Positions 1-11,254 of a DNA stretch of 64,000 nucleotides are shown here, piece by piece (position 1 is the first letter of the stretch; every line of letters begins with the position of its first letter). Location: contig OX031063.1 in NCBI GenBank assembly GCA_943736015.1, forward strand, positions 4,321,001 through 4,385,000, given 5' to 3'. The notes beneath the pieces are model-generated. The model searched no databases, had not been told where the DNA came from, and was given only the letters and a program-made list of their open reading frames with translations. A program made the position numbers and the translations under genes. The DNA is from Tridacna crocea (lineage: Eukaryota; Mollusca; Bivalvia; Cardiida; Cardiidae).

Positions 1-202
1 CTGAAAGCATTTGCAGATGACAAATTATGATAGATGTATATCAAATGACAGGATTGTCTTTGAAGTGTAGTAAACGTTATGGAAAAGGAGAAACTGTTGG
101 TTACCAGCACTGTCTTCTTTTCCCGCAATGATTTTGCGATTTTCACGCTTCTTTCTCTTGGTTATCAGAGCTAAAAAACTCAGACTTGTTTGGTAAAGAG
201 TT
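1..202 (-). mobile_element. TTAA MITE, cut by window edge
   Basis: Starts inside the GAAAGCATTTGCAGAYGAC block and ends TTTGGTAAAGAGTTA. Core hairpin decayed on one arm. Confidence 0.75.
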
Positions 203-339
203 ATATTGGGACATATTAATACGACATGAAAACATTACAAAAACATTAATAATGGCAACCCTTATACAAATTTAAAATTTCGCAAAATTAAAGGTGTAAA
301 AATTGATTCAAATTTGAATCAGAACGACTAGAAAACACT

Positions 340-2345
340 GTTGCCTATGTGCCTAATCTCTTCAGAGTCGGCATTATGGTTATCTATGTACCTAATCTCT
401 TTAGAATAATTTCTGTTTTGTATGTACATGTACCTAAACTCTTTAGAGTCTTCTTCACAAACTAAAGAGTTAAGGTACATACAAAACAGAAATGAAGACT
501 CTAAAGAGTTAAGGTACAAACACAACAGCTGTGAGGTCTCTAAAGAGTTAAGGTACATACAAAACAGAAATGAAGACTCTAAAGAGTTAAGGTACAAACA
601 CAACAGCTTGGAGGACTCTAAAGAGTTAAGGTACATACAAAACAGAAATGAAGACTCTAAAGAGTTAAGGTACATACACATCAGACTTGATGACTTAAAA
701 GAAATTCGGTGCGTACACAACAATGATAAAGACTGTAATGAGATTAGGTTCCTATCAACAATGATGACAACTCTAAAAGGAATAGGTACATCAAAACAGA
801 AATGAAGACTCTAAAGCGATTCGGTACATATAAAACCGAAGTGAAGACTCTAAAGAGTTTAGGTACATACACAACAGATATGACGATCCTAAAGAGTAAA
901 GGTACATACAAAACAGAAATGAAGACTCTAAAGAGTTAAGGGACATATGCAACAGATATGACGATCCTAAAGAGTTAAGGTACATACAAAACAGAAATGA
1001 AGACTCTAAAGAGTTAAGGTACATACACAACTCCACAACTCTTTAGAGTCTTCTTTCCTGTTATGTATGTACCTTTACTCTTTAGGATCGTCATATCCGT
1101 TGCGTATGTACCTTTACTCTTTAGAGTCTTCTTTCCTGTTATGTATGTACCTTTACTCTTTAGGATCGTCATATCCGTTGCGTATGTACCTTAACTCCTT
1201 AGAGTCTTCTTTCCTGTTATGTATGTACCTTTACTCTTTAGGATCGTCATATCCGCTGCGTATGTACCTTTACTCTTTAGAGTCTTCATTTCTGTTCTGT
1301 AGGTACCTTTACTCTTAAGGATCGTCATATCCGCTGCGTATGTACCTTAACTCTTTAGAGTCCTCACAGCTGTTGTGTTTGTACCTTAACTCTTTAGAGT
1401 CTTCATTTCTGTTCTGTATGTACCTTTACTCTTTAGGATCGGCATATCCGCTGCGTATGTACCTTAACTCTTTAGAGTCTTCATTTCTGTTCTGTATGTA
1501 CCGTTACTCTTTAGGATCGTCATATCCGCTGCGTATGTACCTTAACTCTTTAGAGTCTTCATTTCTGTTCTGTATGTACCGTTACTCTTTAGGATCGTCA
1601 TATCCGCTGCGTATGTACCTTAACTCTTTAGAGTCTTCATTTCTGTTCTGTATGTACCTTTACTCTTTAAGATCGTCATATCCGCTGCGTATGTACCTTT
1701 ACTCTTTAGAGTCCTCACAGCTGTTGTGTTTGTACCTTAACTCTTTAGAGTCTTCATTTTTGTTCTGTATGTACCTTTACTCTTTAGGATCGTCATGTCC
1801 GTTGCGTATGTACCTTAACTCTTTAGAGTCTTCTTTTCTGTTCTGTATGTACCTTTACTCTTTAGGATCGTCATGTCCGTTGCGTATGTACCTTAACTCT
1901 TTAGAGTCTTCATTTCTGTTCTGTATGTACCTTTACTCTTTAGGATCGTCATATCCGTTGCGTATGTACCTTAACTCTTTAGAGTCTTCATTTCTGTTCT
2001 GTATGTACCTTTACTCTTTAGGATCGTCATATCCGCTGCGTATGTACCTTTACTCTTTAGAGTCTTCATTTCTGTTCTGTATGTACCTTTACTCTTTAGG
2101 ATCGTCATATCCGTTGTGTATGTACCTTTACTCTTTAGAGTCCTCTCAGGTGTTGTGTATGTACCTTAACTCTTTAGAGTCTTCACTTCTGTTTTGTATG
2201 TACCTTTACTCTTTAGGATCGTCATATCTGTTGTGTATGTACCTAAACTCTTTAGAGTCTTCATTTCTGTTTTGTATATACCTTTACTCTTCAGGATCGT
2301 CATATCTGTTGTGTATGTACCTTAACTCTTTAGAGTCTTCATGTG
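340..2345. repeat. 39-bp minisatellite in inverted arms, 78-bp higher-order unit
   Basis: Units of 39 bp such as TATGTACCTTAACTCTTTAG plus AGTCTTCATTTCTGTTCTG alternate with a diverged sister unit containing TTTAGGATCGTCATATCCG, giving a 78-bp period. About 340-455 and 1035-2345 run in one orientation and 460-1034 in the other, with switch points near 457 and 1034. The unit shares TTAACTCTTTA with the end of the local TTAA MITE, and the array abuts a half MITE at 2343. Confidence 0.95.
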
Positions 2346-2455
2346 GGAACGAGAAAAATTGCTAGTTACCAGCATTTTCTCCTTTTCCCACAATGTTTTC
2401 TAAAGGCTTCTTTATCAGGGTCGTCAGAAGTAGGTAGTGTGTGGTAATGGGTTAA
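2343..2455 (-). mobile_element. TTAA MITE, right half only, abutting the minisatellite
   Basis: Begins at the hairpin and ends GTGTGGTAATGGGTTAA; the left half is replaced by the 39-bp array. Confidence 0.8.
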
Positions 2456-2464
2456 AGCGCATGT

Positions 2465-2930
2465 TAAACATATTTCGGTCATAAAACAACTAAACATATA
2501 TATTTATCAGCGATTGAAAAACAAGTTTGTACAAATTATCCAAATTTCTCTTGATTCTGCTTCCTGGGAACTACACCAGTACTTAACCCATTACCACACA
2601 ATCCCTACTTTTGACGCCCCTGAGAAAGAAGCCTTTTGAAAACACTATGGGAAAAGGAGAAAATGCTGGTAAGCAGCATTTTCTCCTTTTCCCACAGTGT
2701 TTTCTACCCTTCCCAGAACAAATTTCAATTTTTCAGTCACATTTATTTTGTTGTCTGCAAATGCTTTCAATTTGGACCAGTCCAAAATTTCCTCGTGTGG
2801 TAAAGAGTTAAGCCGGATATGTTGATCAATGAAAGATCCCAAACTTAAAAAACCCCGCTCCTGTGTCTTAAACTCGAGTCCCTTTGGTTATGTGGCAGAC
2901 GCTCTATCTCTCAACCATGGTCACTACCAA
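2465..2930 (-). mobile_element. tRNA-derived SINE (family S1) split by a TTAA MITE
   Basis: Left part to 2582 carries TCTTGATTCTGCTTCCTGGG; right part from 2812 carries the head with the reverse-complement B-box region (AACTCGAGTCCC). The MITE at 2583-2811 sits between them. Confidence 0.7.
2583..2811 (+). mobile_element. TTAA MITE, complete (CCCATTACCACAC type), inside SINE S1
   Basis: Both TTAA ends intact; flanks rejoin to SINE sequence. Defines + orientation here: left end ACAATCCCTACTTTTGACG, right end TTTGGACCAGTCCAAAAT. Confidence 0.95.
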
Positions 2931-2999
2931 TTAAGCTTTAGCCGATTCATTTTGTCGCTGTCAAAAGGGAAACATGCATATTTTTTAACTTTAAACGTG

Positions 3000-3510
3000 C
3001 TTATATTGTTTATGTACCTAAACGCTTTACAGTTTATACTGCTTTCTAGATACCTTAACACGTTGGAGTAGACTACATCATCACTACGTTCTCTGTCCTA
3101 ACCACATACAAACAGACAAAGCAATCTTTATATGCTCTTTTATCGCAAAAAAAAGCCAGACGGGCTGAAAAACGTAATTTCAAGTGTATTAACAGCCCTT
3201 TTCAGAAGAAGACGGCTGTCAATGAAATTGATAAATTAATCTACTTCTGAAAGGTCCCGGGCTTTAGCACAATGATATTAAACTTGGCATAAAGTAGTTC
3301 AATTTTAATAACATGAATATTGGCATTTTCTTCTTAATTTGCAGATATCTAGGACGATATTTAAATTTTAATTTTGATCTGCAGATCTTCTATATGATAC
3401 ATATTTCTACATATGCCAGCGTTTTCATTTTGTCATACCGTACCCTAGCTCTTTAGAGTCTATACCGAGTCTATATCAAAACAGCGTACCCTCACTCTAT
3501 AGAATTTTAG
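3000..3510. repeat. Decayed scattered units of the 39-bp minisatellite
   Basis: Isolated unit-like pieces occur at about 3009-3065 (TATGTACCTAAACGCTTTAC) and 3444-3510 (CTAGCTCTTTAGAGTC). The sequence between is unremarkable AT-rich DNA. Confidence 0.5.
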
Positions 3511-3511
3511 T

Positions 3512-4416
3512 TCAACCATTTTCTCCCCCGTTTTTCTGATACGAGACAGTTTCGATCTAGGTCCATTCGCATAGTGAACATAAAATGCCATTCAATATTT
3601 TTCCTATCGTACTACAGGGCGAAAGTACTATTAATGGGGTTGTGCAATATTGAAGTCAATTATGAAACAGTAAATGTGAAATCGTTTGTTTATTACCTCC
3701 GAATTTTGGAAATTTTCACTTTCATACTTTTGCGACATTCTCCTTTGAAGAGAGTACCACTGTTTGCCGGCTTCAATGGTGCGAAATTCAAAACGGAGCC
3801 CAGTATTAAGAAAAGTTCACTCTGCGGGGTCCTTTTTCCAATAACAATAATTATCTTCCGATATTTGACATTTTTCAAAAACATACTTATCTGAGTTAGA
3901 CATCCTCATTTACAAAGAAATGGACTTCTTTTCAAAACGACAACAGCTGCTTGGAATTTCTTGGTAAAACAAACATTTACTCAACATCAAGTTATCTAGG
4001 TATGGTTCGATCAGCTCTAGCATGTAACCTATGCACCAGTAATTTATAAACACAGACCCGATAGGGATGAAAAATAGCCTCGGTATAAGCCTAGATAATA
4101 TTACTTGTTGATAAGTCTTTAGAAAACCCTGCTTAAATCCCGGTTCCTCTACAATCTACATGTATAGATAGAAACTATATTCAAAGATTTGCAGTACTTG
4201 AGGTGATGGTATTTGTTTAAAGGTGTTTTTCCAATTTGAAATAATTAATTCAAAGTGGTATGCTGCAGTCTTGTTTAAGTGACCTTTTTGCATGTGCAGT
4301 CTGACCTTAGTTCTACGCTTTCCGATCAGAAGATACTCCCCCCATAGCTTGGAAGGGGCGCATTACTTGAGTTTGTACTATCTGCTTGAAAGTTCCATTT
4401 AACCCTTAGGCTGCTA
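3512..4416. other. No feature recognised
   Basis: AT-rich sequence. The open stretch at 3574-3894 has no domain or coding signature I trust. Confidence 0.5.
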
Positions 4417-4512
4417 AGGACGACTCACTGACCTTTTACGGACAGTGTAGATCAAGATCATACTGCACAGAACGTGCAGTCTGATCTTGGATCTACACCG
4501 TCCGTTAAGGAG
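4417..4512. repeat. GATCAAGATCAGACTGCAC hairpin family
   Basis: TAGATCAAGATCATACTGCA pairs with TGCAGTCTGATCTTGGATC, flanked by TTACGGACAGTG and ACCGTCCG. Confidence 0.7.
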
Positions 4513-4669
4513 ATATCTTTCTGTGAAAATTACCTTTGAAATAGGGATATTTGGGTTTCTAATATTGACTTGAAAGTTTTATGTTAGTTATTTACCAGGA
4601 TGAATGTTTCTTATTTAGCAGGTTATGGTAAAGACTCTTCCGTTATTGCAAACATTTGCTGATGAATGT

Positions 4670-5365
4670 AGGAAAAAAAAGTCATAGGAAAAAAAGTCAC
4701 AGAAAAAAAAGTCACAGGAAAAAAAGTCACAGGAAAAAAAAAAAAAAAATCACAGAAAAAAAGTCACAGTTTTTGGTAGGAAAAAATACACATGGAAAAA
4801 AAAGTGACATAAAATGAATAAACTAAAAAAGAGATTTATATCTTTTTTTTTTTTAAGATATGCGAGTTAGATTAAAAAGAAAAAAAAAAAAAACAAAGTT
4901 GAAGGTATTATTCAGATCGCAGTATAAATTAACGGACGACAAAAGAAAAAAGAATTTGAAGATGCGTTTGTGGAGAACAAATGCTTATTAGATGTTCAAT
5001 AACCCCTAAAATGACTCCAAACCTCATTTGACGATCTTGCAAAGGCCATGCCCACAGTATTTGTATATTGTCACAGGAAAAAAGGTCACAGAAAAAAAGT
5101 CAAAGTTTTTAGTAGGAAGAAAATCTGCATAGAATCTGCATCAGACGGGGCAGAAAATATTGCGATAAAAGGAAAATATGTAAGTCGCCAGCATTTTCTT
5201 CTTTTTCAATAGACCGACAGACAGACTGAAGGCAAAATAGACAGACCTACTTGAGAGGCATGAAACTACTTTTACTGTTTTTTTTCCCGTAACTTTTTCT
5301 TTTGTGACCTTTTTTCCGTGACTTTTTTTCGGTTACTTTTTTCTTGTGACTTTTATTCTGATCTC
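4670..5365. repeat. Foldback element with GTCACAGG-A(n) arms
   Basis: Left arm 4670-4815 is a tandem of AAAAAAAGTCACAGG units. Right arm 5275-5365 holds the reverse complement (TTTTTTTCNGTGAC). A further short direct patch is at 5069-5105. No gene between. Confidence 0.8.
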
Positions 5366-5386
5366 CTCGCTGACAAACACATAAAT

Positions 5387-5615
5387 TTAACCAATTACCA
5401 CACTATCCTCACTTTTGACGACGCTGAGAAGAAAGCCTTTAGAAAACATTTTGGGAAAAGGAGAAAATGCTGGTAACCAGCATTTTCTCCGTTTCCCACA
5501 ATGTTTTCTACCCTGCTAGAAACAAATTTCAATTTTTGAGTAACATGTATTTGGTCGTCTGCAAGTGCTTTCAATTTGGACCTGTCTAAAATTTTGTCGT
5601 TTGGTAAAGGGTTAA
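5387..5615 (+). mobile_element. TTAA MITE, complete
   Basis: CCAATTACCACACTATCC left end, GTTTGGTAAAGGGTTAA right end. Confidence 0.92.
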
Positions 5616-6032
5616 GCCATGCTCTGGTAGAGGGATGAATATAGTATGAGTTTCGTCCTATATCTGCACTATCCCCCGTAACAAAACTAGCAACCTTTAG
5701 GGCATGCCGCCCATAATGGCAATCGGTGGCGATGATAAATAAACACAAATTTCATAAATCAAACCACATTTGGCTCAGATTATGATAGGGAAGAAAACAT
5801 TTCGGGAAAAGGATCAAATGCTGGTTAGAAAAGTCTTCTTCATCAGGATCATTGAGGCTCGGCGGTATATAGTAAAAGCTTCAACACAGTACAATAAACC
5901 AACCAAAGCATCGAATGCAGTCAAACGCGGTCATCTTGGTTTATACATTGGTACAAGGGAGACAACTCGTATAGTCGCAAGCAACTTATGTAAAGCAGTT
6001 ATCGTTCTTGTATGAATCTCTTTTAATGTTCT

Positions 6033-6137
6033 AGACGCGAGACATAGACCTTTTGTGGAATGCGTAGATTAAGATAAGACTGCGCAGAACTTGCAGTATG
6101 ATCTTAGATCTATTCCGTCTGAGAAGGCGATATTTTT
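6033..6137. repeat. GATCAAGATCAGACTGCAC hairpin family copy
   Basis: AGACTGCGCAGAACTTGCAG with TGATCTTAGATC, decayed. Confidence 0.5.
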
Positions 6138-6168
6138 CCCTAACGATATTTGACTTCTAAATGTCAGC

Positions 6169-6362
6169 TTAACTCGATCATTATCAAACGACAAAATTTT
6201 AGACTGGTTTCAAATTGAAAGCATTTGCAGACGACACAATAAAAGTGACTGAAAATTTGAAATTTGTTTTGTGAAGGGTAGAAAACAATGTGGGAAGAGA
6301 AGAAAATGCTGGTTACCAGCATTTTCTCTCCTTTTCCCACAATGTTTTATAAAGGCTAACCT
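6169..6362 (-). mobile_element. TTAA MITE, right end lost
   Basis: Left TTAA and full hairpin kept; breaks off after TTTTATAAAGGC. Confidence 0.85.
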
Positions 6363-6909
6363 TCGTTTTATCCTTTACAGATTAAGATTAGACGAAAAGC
6401 TTGTACATAAAATTGCTTCTGATTATCATATTCTACGATGCTTTCTATATCATAATTATCATTATTTTTTTCAGTAAATAAGTAGACAAATGCGAAAACC
6501 ATTGAGAAATGGGAAGGCTCATGATAAACAGAAATCATAAAAACATCATTTGGGGAAAAAAGGAATCATATAATCATGTAAGTGTTAAAACGTCGGGGGA
6601 CTAACCAATTAAAGAAAGTTTATTCTTCTGTATTTTATTATTGCAATTTGGGAATAAACTATAAACTGCAAGAAAACTAGGCTTGATTTTCAAGTAGGTC
6701 TGTTTGAATATTTGAGAAAGAGTCACGTAGAGTAATTCTGTCACAACAACACGACATTATTAGAAATTTTCTAAAAATAATGACCAATCGAATGATTACT
6801 GATCATCTACATGGTAAATAGTTCAGGTGAATTCCTACTGGAAGCCGCCTTCTAGCGGATTCCATTGAGGGTAAAAAATAATTTCGATATTGAAGAGGAC
6901 AGTGGTGGC

Positions 6910-7102
6910 CAACATTGTGGGAAAAGGAGAAAATGCTGGTAACCAGCATTTTCTCCACTTCCCACAATGTTTTCTACCGTTCACAAAACAAGTTTCAAAT
7001 TTTCAGTCACTTTTATTTTGTCGTCTGCAAATGCTTTCAATTTGGACTAGATCTAATTGGACTAGATCTAGTCCAAAATTTTGACGTTTGGTGAAGAGTT
7101 AA
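6910..7102 (+). mobile_element. TTAA MITE, left end lost
   Basis: Starts at the hairpin. A CTAGATCTAATTGGA piece is duplicated near the right end. Confidence 0.85.
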
Positions 7103-7264
7103 TACAAACTCAGATAATGACGCTTCATAGTTTTTCTGTCCCCGCCTCTCTTTCTTTGTGGGAGGGGGTGGGTGCTATCCCCTTATCAGGAGAGTGTAGA
7201 TCTAAGATCAGACTGCACATGCTTTCAATAAAAAGTTCACTAAAACAATATTGCATCGTACCTT

Positions 7265-7368
7265 TTTGAAAATATCTCTTTGTCAGCATGTTCTCCCTCT
7301 CCTGCGATGTTTTTAAAAGCTTTTTTCTCAGGGTCATTAAAAGACGGGGTTTTATGGTAAAGAGTTAA
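7265..7368 (-). mobile_element. TTAA MITE fragment
   Basis: Decayed hairpin (CAGCATGTTCTCCCTCTCC) and right end ATGGTAAAGAGTTAA. Confidence 0.6.
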
Positions 7369-7809
7369 TGAATTTAACACTTAAACAATTAAAATCTGAC
7401 CGTTCCTTCCCCGCCCCCTTTGATTATTTAACCCTTTACCAAACTAGTAGTTTAGATTTGACTACACATTTGTGATAACTGATTGTTGTCTGCCCTCTCC
7501 ACAAAATGTATACTTCTTCGGGCAGATGAAATCTTACATTTAAAAAAAAAAACTGTGAGGTCATAGGTCCTGTTACAGATTCTGTTCCGATTACAGAGAA
7601 CGAACAATATGGGCTAGAAGCTATTTAGGTGCGAAGCATTCGTAGTACGAAACAGACTAACCTATGACCTTTGACGTCTGTGACAACAAAACGAGTTTTT
7701 TTCCAGATAGGTAAAACGTGGTGCAAAAGAATTGGCCTTCTAAGCCATCTCGTACAAAATATTGAGGTGGCAAACGGTAAAAGATGAAATTGGTGTTTTT
7801 TACCAAACC

Positions 7810-9294
7810 ATGGCAAAAGCACAGAAAATGATCCATGATGAATGCGCTGAAATTTTAGTTCAATTTTCGACTGGAACCGAAAGTGCTGCTTTAGGTCGAC
7901 GAGCACCGGAAATTAAAGGGACTATGAAGGATGAACATTCTTATGCATACTCACTTAGAAAACAAGCCTTCGAAGGAAAGGAAAAGGATCACTCTTATTC
8001 GTTTAAAGATACAGAAACATTGAATGCTCGATCTTTACGATCTGAGAACGACGCGTGTATGCCGAAGGACCACAGCTATTCACTGTACAGGAGGTGGTAT
8101 ACCGAACCCAGGTATAGCATGTCGGATGAGAACATTTCTCAGAACCGTGACGATCACTGTGGTTACATACTACCTCATTATCAGTCAAGTGACAGTGCCT
8201 TGGATGTAACAGGCTTTGATAGCATATCAGAAAAATGTCTTTCATCTGAAAACCTCAATGTTAAAACTGTAGACGTGTTCACAGACCGATGCATTTTACC
8301 TGGAAAATCTGACCCAGATATTTCCAAAATGACCTTACAACCCTGTACAGACTTTATGAAACCTTCGTCCTTACCAAGTAGTTTTGAAAATGAAGTCGAT
8401 GGAAAAGGAATGATCATGGACCATAGTTACTCATCCTTCGCGAAACTACTCAGAGACAAGGGAAGTTCTACTTCAACAAGCAACTGGTCGCCATTACAGG
8501 ACCATTCATATAATTTGAGTGTAAGAGGACAACTTTTGGTATCTGGTGGTTTGAAAAGAGGACGTAGTATTGAGACTGTTGACCATATTAAGCACAACGT
8601 GCCGGAAAACATGAGCGTGTCAAAATCACCTTTCCTGGATCATACATATCAGTCCGTGGAGCTTAAAAAGTCAAGTTTGAAGAAGAAGAACAAATCACTT
8701 TTGATGATGAAGTATGATAACAGTAGTAAAACAGTAGAAGCTGACAGGGGTACAGAATCTGCAAGTAGATGTTCTGCTGTTCAGAAACAAGATAAATTTA
8801 AGTCCAGACCTCCTCTATATGATCATACATATGACAAAACAGAGACAGTGACAGGGATATTGTCGTCATCACGGTTTAGGTCAAATTCTTTATCTGATGT
8901 TGGTGAACACTCAGGAAAAAGTGTGCAAGATGGCAACAGAAAATCCTCAACAAGTACAACTGGTTTTTACGATGCTGTTAAAGCAGAAAAAGAACAAGTC
9001 AGAGCTCCTTTCTTTGACCATACATATGATAGAACTGATGAACCGATGGCAGGTTTTATGTCATCTGTAAAACTTCGATCAAATTCTTTATGTGAAGTCG
9101 AAAGCGATTTTCAGCAACGCTCTTGCAATGCTTTCGAACATGTGCGAATGGAAGATGACAGTGATAATTCTACAGATTCTGGGACGGAATCTTTAAATGA
9201 CGAAAACTGTGTTGACATGCCAATGATTGAAGATGTGAAAAGAGAAAGCTTACGAAAAGATCATTCGTATGTTTATAAGTCCAACACAATGTGA
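7810..9294 (+). CDS. Disordered protein with nine (D/E)HxY HCF-1-binding-type motifs
   Basis: Single-exon open frame of 494 residues. I start it at the ATG at 7810 because its context ACCATGG is a near-ideal Kozak site and the frame is closed by TAA at 7741; the stretch from 7762 has no ATG. The tetrapeptide EHSY, DHSY or DHTY occurs nine times, at residues 42, 60, 87, 204, 231, 277, 338, 403 and 484. This is the (D/E)HxY consensus by which E2F proteins, CREB3, CREBZF and PGC-1 bind the HCF-1 kelch domain (established knowledge). Residues 338-364 and 403-430 are an internal duplication, each DHTYD followed about 20 residues later by RSNSL. The rest is Ser, Thr and Lys rich with an acidic tail near 449-466. 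I see no folded domain, signal peptide or membrane segment. A T-rich acceptor-like site ends at 7705, so an untranslated upstream exon is possible. I do not recognise the gene; a nuclear HCF-1 partner or scaffold is inference. Confidence 0.8.
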   Translation: MAKAQKMIHDECAEILVQFSTGTESAALGRRAPEIKGTMKDEHSYAYSLRKQAFEGKEKDHSYSFKDTETLNARSLRSENDACMPKDHSYSLYRRWYTEPRYSMSDENISQNRDDHCGYILPHYQSSDSALDVTGFDSISEKCLSSENLNVKTVDVFTDRCILPGKSDPDISKMTLQPCTDFMKPSSLPSSFENEVDGKGMIMDHSYSSFAKLLRDKGSSTSTSNWSPLQDHSYNLSVRGQLLVSGGLKRGRSIETVDHIKHNVPENMSVSKSPFLDHTYQSVELKKSSLKKKNKSLLMMKYDNSSKTVEADRGTESASRCSAVQKQDKFKSRPPLYDHTYDKTETVTGILSSSRFRSNSLSDVGEHSGKSVQDGNRKSSTSTTGFYDAVKAEKEQVRAPFFDHTYDRTDEPMAGFMSSVKLRSNSLCEVESDFQQRSCNAFEHVRMEDDSDNSTDSGTESLNDENCVDMPMIEDVKRESLRKDHSYVYKSNTM

Positions 9295-9348
9295 TAAACT
9301 TGTAGATGAACAAAGAGTTTTGTAAACTTTAAGATTGCTAAGCTTAAG

Positions 9349-9574
9349 TTAACCCTTTGCTACACTATCCCTGATTTTCATGGCCCGGAAAAAGAGGCTT
9401 TTTGAAAATATTGTTGGAAAAGGAGAAAATGCTGGTGACCAGCATTTTCTCCTTTTCCCACAAAGTTTTCAACCCTATCAAAGCAAAATTGCACTATTTC
9501 AGCCACTTCGAAATTGTCGTCTGCAAGTGCTTTCAATTTGTATAGTTCTAAAATTTGCTTGTAGTAAAGGGATA
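9349..9574 (+). mobile_element. TTAA MITE just 3' of the HCF-motif gene
   Basis: Left TTAA intact, right end mutated to GGATATT. Begins 55 nt after the stop codon, so it may lie in the 3' UTR. Confidence 0.88.
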
Positions 9575-9915
9575 TTTTGCCAGACAACATACTTTAACCT
9601 GTTACTACATGGTAACTCTTAAGAAAAAGGCTTTAATAAAAATTGTCTGTTAAAGGTTTCCTAGAAAATGCTGCCTAAACTTTTCACCCTATGATTGAAA
9701 AAAAAAATTGTGGGGGTGGGGTGTGTTTTCAGTACATGGTCCATGTTAGAAATATTTTGAAACAAAAAAAGAAATCCCCACCTACCCTACCTACAGGATC
9801 TCTGACTGAAACCCAAAACACAGACATTTTTTGTTAGGGCCAACAGGACTTATCAAAGAGTAAACCCTTCACAGATCTATCCTTGGTTTATTTCTGGAGG
9901 CATTTGAACATTAGC

Positions 9916-10144
9916 TTAACTCATTACCACACAATCCCTACTTTTGATGCCCCTGAGAAAGAAGCCTTTAGAAAACATTGTGGAAAAAGGAGAAAATGCT
10001 GGTTACCAGCATTTTCTCCTTTTCCCACAACGTTTTCTACCGTTCACAAAACAAATTTCAAATTTTCAGTCACTCTTATTTTGTCGTCTGCATATGCTTT
10101 CAATTTGGACCAGTCTAAGATATTGTCGTTTGGTAATGAGTTAA
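9916..10144 (+). mobile_element. TTAA MITE, complete
   Basis: TTAACTCATTACCACAC and GTTTGGTAATGAGTTAA ends. Confidence 0.95.
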
Positions 10145-10251
10145 AGGGTGGTCCTGGATCAGGGTGTGGAGGCTGATCCATGAAGCTACTTTCCGATTGT
10201 GTGTGATAATCTGTTTCACTTGTCTATGACAAAGTCTTATATTGATGTATA

Positions 10252-10345
10252 GTGCTGTCTTGGATTATCCTGGCTGTGCTTACTGCACAGGCTAATCAGA
10301 GAAGAGACCTTACAACTGTCTGAAAGCCCCTTTTTCGGGTGTTGC
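10252..10345. repeat. AGCCTGTGC-type foldback fragment
   Basis: GATTATCCTGGCTGTGC pairs imperfectly with GCACAGGCTAATCAG. Confidence 0.45.
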
Positions 10346-10439
10346 AGACTGTATTGAAACCCAATGCTTTTTGATGCCTGAAAAAAGAATCCAATGAGGT
10401 TCAGAAGGTTGTATGTCTCATAGGCTTGACTAAACAAGC

Positions 10440-10500
10440 GGACTCAATGATCCAGGATCAGACTGCACTTTCTGTGAGTCTGATCTTGTTCTGTGCTGAG
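10440..10500. repeat. GATCAAGATCAGACTGCAC hairpin family copy
   Basis: GGATCAGACTGCACTTTCTG pairs with GAGTCTGATCTTG. Confidence 0.55.
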
Positions 10501-10528
10501 TTGTTGAGTTTATCCCGGAATCCTTGGT

Positions 10529-10754
10529 TTAACTTGTTGCCAAACAACAATATTTTAGGCTTGTCCAAATCAAAAGCATTTGCATATGACAAAATAAAAG
10601 TGACAGTAAATTTGAATTTGATTTCTGAACGGTAGAACATTGTGGGAAAAGGAGAAAATGCTAGTTACCAGCATTTTCTCCTATACCCACAATATTTTCT
10701 GACGGCTTCTTTCTCAGGGTCGTCAAAAGTAGGGATTGTGTGGTAATGGGTTAA
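10529..10754 (-). mobile_element. TTAA MITE, complete
   Basis: TTAACTTGTTGCCAAAC and GTGTGGTAATGGGTTAA ends. Confidence 0.93.
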
Positions 10755-11254
10755 TGACCGCAAGAAAGGACCATTTTGAAAAAAGTGTGAAAATGTAGGT
10801 AACCAGCATTTGCTACTTTTTCACAATACATTTACTTTTATTTCTTTATTTTTGTTAGCAGTTCATCCTCAATCAGTCTTATGATATAATCAGAACATTT
10901 AAAAGAATACTGACTGTCAATGAAAAGTCACCAGGTAAGAGACCAAAAGAAAGTGAACTTTGGATAGTTTGCCTTTAGAAAATTGATAAGAAGTAATTTT
11001 TTCATGTTCAAATAAAATTTGACTACTCAGATGTGCAAGCATGTTAAATTTGTCCGATAGGGGTTGGGAATATAATTAGGTACACAATTGAAAATTTCTC
11101 CTATTGAGGCAAGATGAAATTATTCAACATAAGTAAGTACCTGGTAACTTTTCATTGATGCCGAGTAAATATCTGTTAAATTTGTGATTTGAGTAGGTTG
11201 TAGCATAACACTGGTTGCATGACCTCTTTTGTTTGTTAAAAATCTTGATAACCC
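10755..11254. other. No gene; one decayed MITE core
   Basis: Only a GTAACCAGCATTTGCTACTT remnant near 10798-10835 is recognisable. Confidence 0.5.

Noticed and set aside
340-2345. CRISPR-like repeat pattern
   Set aside because: Units are contiguous and alternate in two classes with no unique spacers, in a eukaryotic setting.
1340-2365. 341-residue open frame of MYLNSLESS-type repeats
   Set aside because: The unit is 39 bp, a multiple of three without stops, so any frame stays open. The same array is open on the other strand and inverts at 1034. No start context or splice sites support a protein.
3574-3894. 106-residue ORF
   Set aside because: No recognisable domain, poor start context, AT-rich composition like the surrounding DNA.
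8003-8612. Minus-strand and alternative-frame ORFs across the HCF-motif gene
   Set aside because: Shadows of the 494-residue frame.
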